From: Bacteroidales bacterium UBA4360
Lineage (GTDB): Bacteria; Bacteroidota; Bacteroidia; Bacteroidales; UBA932
Direction: 5' to 3'
Assembly: GCA_002393945.1 (NCBI GenBank)
Contig: DGSO01000029.1
Location: 5,061 to 69,060, forward strand
Length of the DNA stretch: 64,000 nt
Notes under the pieces: generated by a model
Database searches by the model: none
Seen by the model: the letters and a program-made list of their open reading frames with translations, nothing else
Told to the model about the DNA's origin: nothing
Program-made: the position numbers and the translations under genes
Part shown: positions 25,770 through 33,585 of the stretch, one piece after another
Numbering within the stretch: the stretch's first letter is position 1
Layout of the letters: each line of letters begins with the position of its first letter

Positions 25770-27097
25770 CACTTTTTAAGGCATTACAAGTCATACTGGC
25801 TCTGTCCCTCCTCATACTTATCCATGAGGCGGGCCACTTCTTTTGGGCCAGGTTGTTCAAGATAAGGGTAGATAAGTTCTTCCTGTTTTTCGACGTGGGA
25901 GGAAAGAAGCTGTTCTCTACCAAGATGGCCTGGTTTCAGAAGCTCTTCCCAAAATCGGCAGCATGGGAAACTGAATATGGCATAGGGTGGCTTCCCCTTG
26001 GCGGATACTGCAAGATTGCCGGCATGATAGACGAATCCATGGACAAGGAATTCCTCTCCCATGAACCGCAGCCTTACGAATTCCGCTCCAAGCCGGCCTG
26101 GCAGCGCCTTTTCGTCATGAGCGGGGGAGTGCTCAACAATTTCATCCTTGCCATTCTCCTGTTCAGCCTTATCCTTGGAATCTGGGGCAGCAATTATATC
26201 CCCGCAACCCATCCTATATATGTAGGAGAACTCGGCACAGAACTGGGTTTCCGCAGCGGAGACCGCATTCTGGCGTTTGACGGCAAGCCTTCAAAGGACT
26301 TTTTCTCCCTCCAGGCCGACCTTGTCCGCCGCCAGACCAGCAAGGCCACCGTCCTTCGCGGTGCCGATACCCTTGACATCTACATCGACCATTCCGTCTT
26401 CGGGCGGGTTCTCAACGAGGCCGGCCTGTTCAACCTTGCCGTTCCCTTTGTGGTGGATACGGTCATGGCCGGTTCTCCCAATGCCGAACTGAGGAGGGGA
26501 GACACGGTGATTTCGGCAGGCGGCTTTGAGACCCCTTATGTCCAGGATGTGCAGGCGGTGCTGAGGCAGAACCTTGGCGGAACCGTCCCCGTGACCATTC
26601 TGCGCGGTGCCGATACCCTCTCCGTCCCTCTGCAGGTAGACTCTGCCGGCATGGTCCAGGTCTATCTCAAGGGTGTCGATTATGAGCACCGCAGCTATTC
26701 CTTCCTGTCATCCATTCCTGCCGGAGCCGTTATGGCATGGGATAACGTTACGGGATACCTTCGCGACCTCCGCCTGGTGGCTACCCCGTCCACAGGTGCA
26801 TACAAGTCCGTCGGCAGTTTCATCGCCATCGGGCAGATATTCCCCTCTGTCTGGGACTGGCATCAGTTCCTAATGATCATGGCCCTGCTTTCAATCATGC
26901 TGGGAGTTGTGAATCTGTTGCCGATTCCCGGTCTTGACGGCGGGCACATCGTCTTCTGCATCTATGAAATGATAAGCGGGCGCAAGCCTTCCGACAAGTT
27001 CATGATCGTGATGCAGATGATAGGTTTTGTACTTCTTATGGGGCTCATGCTCCTGGCTTTTGGGAACGACTTCGCAAGATTATTCGGAAACTTATGA
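25763..27097 (+). CDS. rseP: site-2 RIP zinc metalloprotease (RseP type)
   Basis: 444-aa intramembrane protease that cuts transmembrane anti-sigma factors and remnant signal peptides. The first helix carries HEAGH at 21-25 (zinc ligands and catalytic Glu); two PDZ-like domains follow in the periplasm (about 150-300), and the LPIPGLDGGH motif near 388-395 supplies the third zinc ligand. About four membrane helices are visible. It overlaps dxr upstream and DUF4837 downstream (ATGA), so all three share one message. Confidence 0.95.
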   Translation: MVALFKALQVILALSLLILIHEAGHFFWARLFKIRVDKFFLFFDVGGKKLFSTKMAWFQKLFPKSAAWETEYGIGWLPLGGYCKIAGMIDESMDKEFLSHEPQPYEFRSKPAWQRLFVMSGGVLNNFILAILLFSLILGIWGSNYIPATHPIYVGELGTELGFRSGDRILAFDGKPSKDFFSLQADLVRRQTSKATVLRGADTLDIYIDHSVFGRVLNEAGLFNLAVPFVVDTVMAGSPNAELRRGDTVISAGGFETPYVQDVQAVLRQNLGGTVPVTILRGADTLSVPLQVDSAGMVQVYLKGVDYEHRSYSFLSSIPAGAVMAWDNVTGYLRDLRLVATPSTGAYKSVGSFIAIGQIFPSVWDWHQFLMIMALLSIMLGVVNLLPIPGLDGGHIVFCIYEMISGRKPSDKFMIVMQMIGFVLLMGLMLLAFGNDFARLFGNL

Positions 27098-28089
27098 GAC
27101 ATAGCAAACTGACATTGGTACTCTTTGGAGTACTGGCCATCCTGACAGGCTGCAAAAGCAAAAACCGCAATCTTCTCCCCAACGTCAGCGGAAAGGCCGG
27201 CGAGGTGATGGTTGTAATTGAGAGGGAAGACTGGGAAGGGGCGGCAGGCGTCGCAATCCGCGAATCCCTTGCCGATGATACTCCTTACCTTGCCCAGAGG
27301 GAACCTCTGTTCAATCTTTCGAATGTACCTCCGGGAAGTTTCAACAACATGTTCAAGATGCACAGGAACCTCCTTCTGGTCAACGTCAATCCCCAAAACA
27401 CCACTACCGGAGTTGTATATAAGGGCAATGTCTGGGCAAGACCGCAGGCTGTGGTCCAGATCAACGCTGCCGATACCGATCAGGCCGGCAATCTCTTCAA
27501 GGAAAATGCCGATGTCATCGCAGAGTATTTCGAGCAGTCGGAACGCGACCGCATAATCGAAAACTCCAAGCTCTATGAGGAGAAGGAGCTCCAGAAACCG
27601 CTCAAGGACCTCACCGGAGGCTTCCTCCATTTCCCCACGGGCTACAGGCTCAAGAAATGGACCGACAGCTTTGTATGGATTGCCGACGAGAAGCAGTACA
27701 CCATGCAGACAGTCATGGCATATAAGTTCCCCGTCCGCAAGGATCCTTTCTCTGCGGCAAACCTTGTGGCGGAACGAGACTCCGTCATGCAGGCGAATGT
27801 TCCCGGAATGTTCGAGGGCTCCTATATGACCACTTCCACTGCATTTCCGCCTGTTACCAAGTCTCTCCGTTACCGTGGGAGGGATTTCGTTGAAATGCGC
27901 GGCTTCTGGGAGGTTTACGGCGATTTTATGGGCGGCCCCTTCGTCTCACATGCATTCTACAGCCCTGACGGCAAGGAAATCATAGTTCTTGAGGCGTTTG
28001 TTTATGCTCCCAGATATGACAAGAGGCAGTATCTCAGGCAGGTTGAATCTTTACTATATTCATTTGAGTGGAAAAAAGATGAAAAATAA
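27094..28089 (+). CDS. DUF4837-family lipoprotein
   Basis: 331-aa lipoprotein (lipobox LTGC, near residue 19). The family is known by name only; no catalytic motif is visible and no biochemical role is established to my knowledge. It starts within the rseP stop codon (ATGA overlap), a neighbour relation kept in many Bacteroidales, hinting at a job in envelope maintenance. Sequence blocks such as LLPNVSGKAGEVMVVI and the Tyr/Phe-rich C-terminal part are those I associate with this family. Confidence 0.85.
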   Translation: MRHSKLTLVLFGVLAILTGCKSKNRNLLPNVSGKAGEVMVVIEREDWEGAAGVAIRESLADDTPYLAQREPLFNLSNVPPGSFNNMFKMHRNLLLVNVNPQNTTTGVVYKGNVWARPQAVVQINAADTDQAGNLFKENADVIAEYFEQSERDRIIENSKLYEEKELQKPLKDLTGGFLHFPTGYRLKKWTDSFVWIADEKQYTMQTVMAYKFPVRKDPFSAANLVAERDSVMQANVPGMFEGSYMTTSTAFPPVTKSLRYRGRDFVEMRGFWEVYGDFMGGPFVSHAFYSPDGKEIIVLEAFVYAPRYDKRQYLRQVESLLYSFEWKKDEK

Positions 28090-28090
28090 T

Positions 28091-28121
28091 TTTGAGAGGT
28101 AAAAAATAATTACTACCTTTG
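28091..28121 (+). promoter_or_regulatory. full -33/-7 promoter for tRNA-Glu and rpsT
   Basis: TTTG (28091-28094), 19 bases, then TACCTTTG (28114-28121). Both boxes are perfect. The tRNA begins 15 bases after the -7 box. Confidence 0.85.
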
Positions 28122-28135
28122 CAGTCCCTAAGTTT

Positions 28136-28210
28136 GGTGGGTTCGTATAACGGTTAGTACTCGGGATTTTCATTCCCGCAATAGGAGTTCGATTCTCCTA
28201 CCCACTACCA
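28136..28210 (+). tRNA. tRNA-Glu (anticodon TTC), CCA encoded
   Basis: 75 bases folding as a cloverleaf. The acceptor GGTGGGT pairs with ACCCACT (first pair G-T). The anticodon stem CGGGA/TCCCG encloses TTTTCAT with anticodon TTC, and the T arm is AGGAG/CTCCT with TTCGATT. Discriminator A at 28207 is followed by a genomic CCA. It is on one transcript with rpsT, whose ATG is 20 bases downstream. Confidence 0.95.
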
Positions 28211-28230
28211 AAATATAAAAAAGTAAAATA

Positions 28231-28485
28231 ATGGCAAACACAAAATCCGCCGCGCGTGCAGCTCGCCAGAGTGAGCGTCACCGCATGCATAACAAGTATT
28301 ATGCAAAGACAACAAGGAACGCTATCCGCGATCTTAGAAACATAACCGACAAGGCCGCAGCCCAGGAAAATGCTCCCAAGGTTTACGCAATGATTGACAA
28401 GCTTGCAAAGATCGGAGTTATCCACAAGAACAAGGCAGCCAATCTTAAGAGCGGTCTCCAGGTTTACATCAATAAGCTCGCCTAA
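28231..28485 (+). CDS. rpsT: 30S ribosomal protein S20
   Basis: 84-aa basic, helical protein that binds the 5' domain of 16S rRNA early in assembly. It begins MANTKSAARAARQSERHR, the family hallmark, and ends in a helix. It follows tRNA-Glu directly and shares its promoter. Its stop codon lies inside the stem-loop of the following terminator. Confidence 0.97.
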   Translation: MANTKSAARAARQSERHRMHNKYYAKTTRNAIRDLRNITDKAAAQENAPKVYAMIDKLAKIGVIHKNKAANLKSGLQVYINKLA

Positions 28486-28502
28486 AAGGGAGCTTTTTTT
28501 TT
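28474..28502 (+). terminator. rho-independent terminator overlapping the rpsT stop
   Basis: AAGCTC (28474-28479) pairs with GAGCTT (28490-28495) over a 10-base loop, followed by at least eight T. The 5' arm is within the last rpsT codons. Confidence 0.8.
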
Positions 28503-28508
28503 AACAGA

Positions 28509-28581
28509 CGGGATGTAGCGCAGTTGGTAGCGCACTACGTTCGGGACGTAGGGGTCGCTCGTTCGAGTCGAGTCATCCCGA
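28509..28581 (+). tRNA. tRNA-Pro (anticodon CGG), CCA not encoded
   Basis: 73 bases. The acceptor CGGGATG pairs with CATCCCG. The anticodon stem CTACG/CGTAG encloses TTCGGGA with anticodon CGG and G37. The T loop is TTCGAGT. After discriminator A the genome reads CAA, so CCA must be added after transcription, unlike the neighbouring tRNA-Glu. Confidence 0.95.
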
Positions 28582-28582
28582 C

Positions 28583-28614
28583 AAAAAAAAGCAGACGGAC
28601 AGTCTGCTTTTTTT
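28583..28614 (+). terminator. rho-independent terminator after tRNA-Pro
   Basis: GCAGAC (28591-28596) pairs with GTCTGC (28602-28607), flanked by A and T runs that extend the stem; seven T follow. Symmetric enough to act on both strands. Confidence 0.88.
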
Positions 28615-28636
28615 ATGTCTAATTCCGTTTCACTCA

Positions 28637-28656
28637 TTGAGGGGAAGACCCCTCAA
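28637..28656. repeat. perfect hairpin between tRNA-Pro and the wbqC gene end
   Basis: TTGAGGGG and CCCCTCAA form an 8-bp perfect stem over AAGA. It lies 39 bases past the stop of the minus-strand lipid A operon and may help end that transcript, though no T run follows. Confidence 0.5.
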
Positions 28657-28694
28657 ACTCCCCTCCCGTAAAAGTGTTATTAGCCCGAAGGCGG

Positions 28695-29321
28695 TTATAA
28701 TAGGTAGGACAAAGAGGCGGGGCCTTCGTTGAAGAGGAGGTCGAGGATGGAGAGGTGGGGGGTGAAGCCGTGGAGGCGGTCGCGGAAGACCTGGTACCAG
28801 GGCTTTACCGGGATGTCCGGCATCGGCTGTTTGGGATGGATGGAGTAGCGGTAGTCATCGGCAGTGGTGCCGGGGACGGTGAAGGAGGTGGTGGGGGAGA
28901 GGACGGTCCGGATGCCTGTCTTGGCGGCGCACCACTCCGTGAGGCGCATGTTGAAGTCCCAGAGGAGAGGCTCGCGGGATTCCAGGAGGGAGAAGAGTTC
29001 GTCCCTGTAGTATTCGAAGAAGGCCGATGTGTCATAGGCCGTCGCGAGGGCGCGTTCCGTGCGCACTACCCACGGGGTGCTGTAGTCAATGCGGACCTCG
29101 CGGATGGGGATGGCTCCGGAGTGGAGAATGGGTATCTGAAGCATCTGGGGGCCGTCTCCTGCAAGGATGTAGCAGCGGTTGCGGTAGCTCTGCTTCTGAT
29201 AGTTCTCGCATGCTTCCATGAGCACATGTGACGGCAAAACCCTGTCCGGAGACAGGGTCATGTCACGTGCGAGGAGAGCAAAGTACTCTGCAGGCGGGAA
29301 ATATGCCGTTGTGAGAAGCAC
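28695..29321 (-). CDS. WbqC-like family protein
   Basis: 208-aa protein of the WbqC family, often found with surface-polysaccharide or lipid A genes; its reaction is not known to me. It begins LLTTAYFPPAEYF and contains the conserved ENYQKQSYRNRCYIL region. The GTG at 29321 is chosen as start: it lies two bases after the lpxA stop, and an N-terminal extension to 29447 would run inside lpxA and not resemble the family. It ends the long minus-strand operon. Confidence 0.8.
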   Translation of the reverse strand: MLLTTAYFPPAEYFALLARDMTLSPDRVLPSHVLMEACENYQKQSYRNRCYILAGDGPQMLQIPILHSGAIPIREVRIDYSTPWVVRTERALATAYDTSAFFEYYRDELFSLLESREPLLWDFNMRLTEWCAAKTGIRTVLSPTTSFTVPGTTADDYRYSIHPKQPMPDIPVKPWYQVFRDRLHGFTPHLSILDLLFNEGPASLSYLL

Positions 29322-29322
29322 T

Positions 29323-30120
29323 CTATCTTCCGGGCTTTGGCTTGGGAACGATTCCGCGGCTGGATTTGCGGATGAAGCCAAGGATGTTGTCCCTGATTTC
29401 AGTTGCAGGGAAGTTGGCATCGATGTATTCCACAGCCTGGGAAACATTCATTCCCTGGAAGTAGATGGCGTCGTAGATGCTCTTGATCTCGTTCACCTGC
29501 TCTTCAGTGAATCCGCGCCTTAAAAGACCGGTACGGTTGACTCCTTCGAAGCAGATGGGCTCGCGGCCTGCAAGTACATAAGGGGGCACATCCTTCATGA
29601 TTTTGGTCACTGCGGCAACGAATGCGTGCGTGCCGACCCTGGAGAACTGGTGCGAACCGCACTTGCCTCCTACGATGCCCCAGTCTTCCACATCTGTTTC
29701 GCCGGCAAGTCCCACATAACTGACAATGATGCAGTGATTGCCTATGCAGCAGTCATGGGCGATATGGGCATAGGACATGATGAGAGTGTCGCTTCCCACC
29801 TTTGTGATGCCTTTTCCGCTGGCTTTGGTGCCGCGGTTGATAGTGGCGCATTCGCGGATGTTCACTCTGTCGCCGATCTCTACCCAGCTCTCCTCGCCTT
29901 CGAATTTGAGGTCCTGGGGGATGGCTCCCACTACGGCGCCGGGAAATACGGTGCAGTCCTTTCCAATCTTTACGTGATTGTATATGGTAGCTCCGTTCAT
30001 GATTTTGCAGCCATCGCCGATTTCTACATTGTCATCGACGAAGGCGAATGGGCCTATTTCCACGTTGTCTCCCAGCTTTGCACCGGGATTTACACAGGCT
30101 AAGGGGTGAATTTTGTTCAT
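29323..30120 (-). CDS. lpxA: acyl-ACP--UDP-N-acetylglucosamine O-acyltransferase
   Basis: 265-aa left-handed beta-helix enzyme that adds the first 3-hydroxyacyl chain in lipid A synthesis. Hexapeptide coils run from about residue 8 to 190. The catalytic His lies in AHIAHDCCIGNHC, and the C-terminal helical part (ICFEGVNRTGLLRRGF) is typical. Its ATG overlaps the stop of lpxC (ATGA), so the two are translationally coupled. Confidence 0.97.
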   Translation of the reverse strand: MNKIHPLACVNPGAKLGDNVEIGPFAFVDDNVEIGDGCKIMNGATIYNHVKIGKDCTVFPGAVVGAIPQDLKFEGEESWVEIGDRVNIRECATINRGTKASGKGITKVGSDTLIMSYAHIAHDCCIGNHCIIVSYVGLAGETDVEDWGIVGGKCGSHQFSRVGTHAFVAAVTKIMKDVPPYVLAGREPICFEGVNRTGLLRRGFTEEQVNEIKSIYDAIYFQGMNVSQAVEYIDANFPATEIRDNILGFIRKSSRGIVPKPKPGR

Positions 30121-31040
30121 TTGGTCAGGTCTTTAAGCAGGGCCCTGAGGGCCTTTGCGGCTTTTGTGTTAATGGAATGGCCAGGTTTGTACGCGCTTAT
30201 ATGGGCATTCAGGTAGCCTCCGGCAAGGCGGAGGTCTCCCATGAGGTCCAGCAGTTTGTGGCGGCCGCATTCATCGGGGAAATGCAGCTGCAGGTTGTTC
30301 AGGTATCCTTCCGAAGTGATGTCGATGTCCGGCCTGTTGAAAAGTCGGGCAACGGTGCCGATCTGTTCAGGAGTGACGGGTTTCTCTACCACGACGATGG
30401 CATTGTCTACGTCTCCGCCCTTGATAAGGTTATTCCTGAAGAGGTACTCTATTTCGTGGAAGAAGCAGAAAGTACGGCAGATTCCGATTTCGCTTGCGTA
30501 GTCTACGGTGGGATCCCAATGTGCGCTCTGCACACCCAGGACGTGGGAACCGAAGTCTACGGTTAAATCGGCAGAGGGGCCGGAGGCGGGTTCAATCTTT
30601 ACCCAGCTTCCGGTGCGTTCATCCTTGATTTCCACGGTCTGCGGAACGTCGATGAACTTCCTGGGAACGCCCTGGTTCTTGAGGCCGTCTTTGGTTATGG
30701 CTTCTATGTATAGCCTTGCGCTGCCGTCCAGGATGGGGACTTCTATATTGTCAAGCTCGATTATGGCATTGTCTACTCCAAGGCCGGTGAGGGCGCTCAT
30801 GATGTGCTCGATAGTCACTGCAACCGCCTCATTCCTGGAGATGGTGGTGCTCCTTGCCGTATTTGAGACATTCTCTGCAAGGGCTTCGATCTCCGGGTGG
30901 GATTTGAGGTCTGTCCTGACGAACTTTATGCCGTAATCTGCCGGAGCGGGCATTACCTTCATATGGGCATAGGTTCCGGTGTGGAGGCCTTTGCCCTCGA
31001 AATAGTAAGCTTTCTTTAATGTATGCTGGTTTTTCTGCAT
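30117..31040 (-). CDS. lpxC: UDP-3-O-acyl-N-acetylglucosamine deacetylase, not fused to FabZ
   Basis: 307-aa zinc deacetylase, the committed step of lipid A synthesis. The ligands are His in TIEHIMSALTGLG and the H/D pair in HKLLDLMGDL; the general acid His lies in KPGHSIN. In many Bacteroidota this enzyme is joined to a C-terminal FabZ dehydratase (total about 460 aa). Here the protein stops right after the LpxC domain and lpxA begins in the same bases, so no FabZ is attached or adjacent. Starts inside the lpxD stop (TGATG). Confidence 0.96.
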   Translation of the reverse strand: MQKNQHTLKKAYYFEGKGLHTGTYAHMKVMPAPADYGIKFVRTDLKSHPEIEALAENVSNTARSTTISRNEAVAVTIEHIMSALTGLGVDNAIIELDNIEVPILDGSARLYIEAITKDGLKNQGVPRKFIDVPQTVEIKDERTGSWVKIEPASGPSADLTVDFGSHVLGVQSAHWDPTVDYASEIGICRTFCFFHEIEYLFRNNLIKGGDVDNAIVVVEKPVTPEQIGTVARLFNRPDIDITSEGYLNNLQLHFPDECGRHKLLDLMGDLRLAGGYLNAHISAYKPGHSINTKAAKALRALLKDLTK

Positions 31041-32032
31041 CAGTCGTTTGCCGATTGTTTAAACTTGGCGTAAGCCTTCATATACTGCTTTACCGGGATG
31101 GTAGGGGAGCCAACCAGGACTTCACCTTCCTTGCGGATGTTGCCGATGACGCCACCCTGTGCGCAGATAGTGGTATGGTCTGCAATCTTGAGATGTCCCG
31201 CGATGCCCACCTGGCCTGCCAGGATGCAGTATTTGCCTATCTGCGTAGAGCCGGCGATGCCGGTCTGGGCAGCCATCACGGTGTGGTCTCCCACGATGAC
31301 GTTGTGCGCAATCTGGCACAGGTTGTCAATCCTTACGCCGTTGCCGATAATTGTTGACTCCATCTGAGCGCGGTCTACGGTGGTGTTTGACCCAATCTCC
31401 ACATCGTTGCCGATGACTACGTTTCCAAGGTGCTCGATCTTTTCCCAGCTTCCGTCCGGCCTGGGTGCATTTCCAAAGCCGTCGGAGCCTATAATGCAGC
31501 CTGCATGAAGGATGACATTGTCGCCGATGATTGTTCCGGGATAAACCACAACTCCGGGATAGATGATGCAGTTCTTGCCGATGGTTACATCTTCGCCGAT
31601 ATTGTTGTGCCCGTGAATTACGGTGTTGTCACCGATCTTGGTGCGTTTGCCGATAAAGACAAACGGACCCACCCAGACTTTCTTGCCCAGCTTGGCGCTC
31701 AGCGGGGAGCACCAGGAGAGGCAGCTGCGGTGCCTCTTGGCCTTCTTGCTGAGTTTTGAAGTGTACTTGAGAAGGTCTGCAATGGCGCTGTATGCATTTT
31801 CCACCCTTACCATGGTGGGAGTTACGGGCTCCTTGGGCTCGAAACTCTTGTCCACTATGAGGATTGAAGCCTTGCTTGTATATACGTAGGGCTCATACTT
31901 GGGATTTGCGAAAAAGCTCAGCGTGCCGGGTTTTCCGTGTTCAATCTTGGAAAACTTGGTGGCGCGGGCGCTTTCGTCACCCTCTACAGTGCCGTTAAGC
32001 AGCTGTGCAAGAAACTTGGCTGTATATTCCAT
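31040..32032 (-). CDS. lpxD: UDP-3-O-(3-hydroxyacyl)glucosamine N-acyltransferase
   Basis: 330-aa trimeric acyltransferase, third step of lipid A synthesis. An N-terminal uridine-binding domain (about 1-100) precedes a left-handed beta-helix of hexapeptide repeats (about 110-300) with the catalytic His in QIAHNV, then a C-terminal helix. One base separates it from gpmI and it overlaps lpxC, so lpxD-lpxC-lpxA are read in order. Confidence 0.97.
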   Translation of the reverse strand: MEYTAKFLAQLLNGTVEGDESARATKFSKIEHGKPGTLSFFANPKYEPYVYTSKASILIVDKSFEPKEPVTPTMVRVENAYSAIADLLKYTSKLSKKAKRHRSCLSWCSPLSAKLGKKVWVGPFVFIGKRTKIGDNTVIHGHNNIGEDVTIGKNCIIYPGVVVYPGTIIGDNVILHAGCIIGSDGFGNAPRPDGSWEKIEHLGNVVIGNDVEIGSNTTVDRAQMESTIIGNGVRIDNLCQIAHNVIVGDHTVMAAQTGIAGSTQIGKYCILAGQVGIAGHLKIADHTTICAQGGVIGNIRKEGEVLVGSPTIPVKQYMKAYAKFKQSAND

Positions 32033-32033
32033 A

Positions 32034-33554
32034 TTAAATCAGTGGCTCTGCCGTCATTGCGGCGGGTTGAGGAATGCCCATCAGCTTGAGGATGGTAGGA
32101 GCGACGTTGCACAGGGCACCGTCCTTTACGGTCTTTACCTCTTTTCCTGCGTTGATTACCACAAACTGGACGGTGTTGAGGGAGTGTGCAGTATTGGGGG
32201 TTCCGTCTGCGTTCACTGCAAAGTCTGCATTGCCATGGTCTGCGGTGAGAAGAACCACATAATCCTTTGCGACGGCCTCGTCGACAACTTTCTTTACAAG
32301 ATTGTCGATGCAGGTGACGGCCTGGGTGATGGAGTTGTAAACTCCGGTGTGGCCCACCATGTCTCCGTTTGCGAAGTTGAGGATAATCATGTCCTGCTTT
32401 CCGGTGCGGATTTCGGCAATGAGTTTTTCTGCAACCTCGGGGGCGCTCATCTGGGGAAGAAGGTCGTATGTGGGAACCTTGGGAGAGTTCACGAGGATGC
32501 GGTCTTCGTTCTCGAACACGGTTTCACGGCCGCCGTTGAAGAAGAATGTCACATGGGCGTATTTCTCTGTCTCGGCAATGCGGAGCTGGCGTTTTCCGGC
32601 CTTGGAAACGGTCTCTCCGAGCGTGTCCTGTACGAGTTCCTTGTCAAAGAGGATATGTACTCCGGTGAAGGAAGCGTCGTAAGGAGTGAGGCAGCAGTAG
32701 TAGAGAGGAATGGTGTGCATTCCCTCTTCGGGCATGTCTTTCTGGGTGAGGACGGAAGTGAGTTCGCGGGCGCGGTCGTTGCGGAAGTTGTAGAAGATGA
32801 TGGCGTCGCCTTCCTCGATTGTGGCAACGGGCTTGCCGTTTTCCGTGACTACGATGGGCTTGATGAACTCATCGGTGACATCGGCATCGTAGCTTGCCTG
32901 GATACCGGCCTGTGCGCTTTCAAAAGCGGCACCCTTGCCTTCTACCAGAAGGTCATAGGCCTCCTTTACGCGGTTCCATCTCTTGTCGCGGTCCATGGCG
33001 TAGAAGCGCCCGCAGACGGATGCAACCTTGCCGGTTGTTTCGGCCATCTTCTCTTCGAGTTCCTTTACGAAGCCAAGGCCGCTGCGGGGATCGGTGTCAC
33101 GGCCGTCCATGAAAGCGTGGACGTAGACCTTGTCCAGTCCTTCCTCCTTTGCAACGCGGAGAAACTCATAAACGTGGTCGAGGGAGCTGTGAACGCCGCC
33201 GTGGGAGGTAAGGCCCATGAGGTGGAGTTTCTTGCCGGATTTCTTCACGTACTCGTATGCAGCCTTGATTTCCTTGTTTTCCAGAAGTTTGTGCTCACGG
33301 CATGCGATATTGATCTTGACGAGGTCCTGATATACTACGCGGCCTGCGCCCAGATTCATGTGTCCCACCTCGGAGTTGCCCATCTGGCCGTCCGGCAGGC
33401 CGACGTATTCGCCGCATGCCTGAAGATGGCTGTAGGGATACTTCTCGCGGAGGGCGTCAATGTTGGGTGTTCCCTTTGTCCATATAGCGTTGGAATAGTC
33501 GTGGCGTCCTTCGCCCCAACCATCCAGAATCATCAGCAGTACTTTTCTGTTCAT
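32034..33554 (-). CDS. gpmI: 2,3-bisphosphoglycerate-independent phosphoglycerate mutase
   Basis: 506-aa two-metal enzyme of glycolysis, swapping 3- and 2-phosphoglycerate through a phosphoserine. D11 (in LDGWG) and S61 (in MGNSEVGH) form the first metal site; the lid domain and the C-terminal metal motifs (NFANGDMVGHTG, TADHGNAD) are complete. It has its own -7 box overlapping the tilS stop and is followed after one base by lpxD, so lipid A genes may be co-expressed with a glycolytic gene. Confidence 0.97.
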   Translation of the reverse strand: MNRKVLLMILDGWGEGRHDYSNAIWTKGTPNIDALREKYPYSHLQACGEYVGLPDGQMGNSEVGHMNLGAGRVVYQDLVKINIACREHKLLENKEIKAAYEYVKKSGKKLHLMGLTSHGGVHSSLDHVYEFLRVAKEEGLDKVYVHAFMDGRDTDPRSGLGFVKELEEKMAETTGKVASVCGRFYAMDRDKRWNRVKEAYDLLVEGKGAAFESAQAGIQASYDADVTDEFIKPIVVTENGKPVATIEEGDAIIFYNFRNDRARELTSVLTQKDMPEEGMHTIPLYYCCLTPYDASFTGVHILFDKELVQDTLGETVSKAGKRQLRIAETEKYAHVTFFFNGGRETVFENEDRILVNSPKVPTYDLLPQMSAPEVAEKLIAEIRTGKQDMIILNFANGDMVGHTGVYNSITQAVTCIDNLVKKVVDEAVAKDYVVLLTADHGNADFAVNADGTPNTAHSLNTVQFVVINAGKEVKTVKDGALCNVAPTILKLMGIPQPAAMTAEPLI

Positions 33555-33577
33555 GTTATGATATGTCTAAAATCTTA

Positions 33578-33585
33578 CAAATTTA
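33578..33585 (-). promoter_or_regulatory. -7 element for gpmI-lpx, overlapping the tilS stop codon
   Basis: TAAATTTG on the minus strand, perfect TAnnTTTG, 23 bases before the gpmI ATG. The first three bases are the tilS stop codon. Confidence 0.62.
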
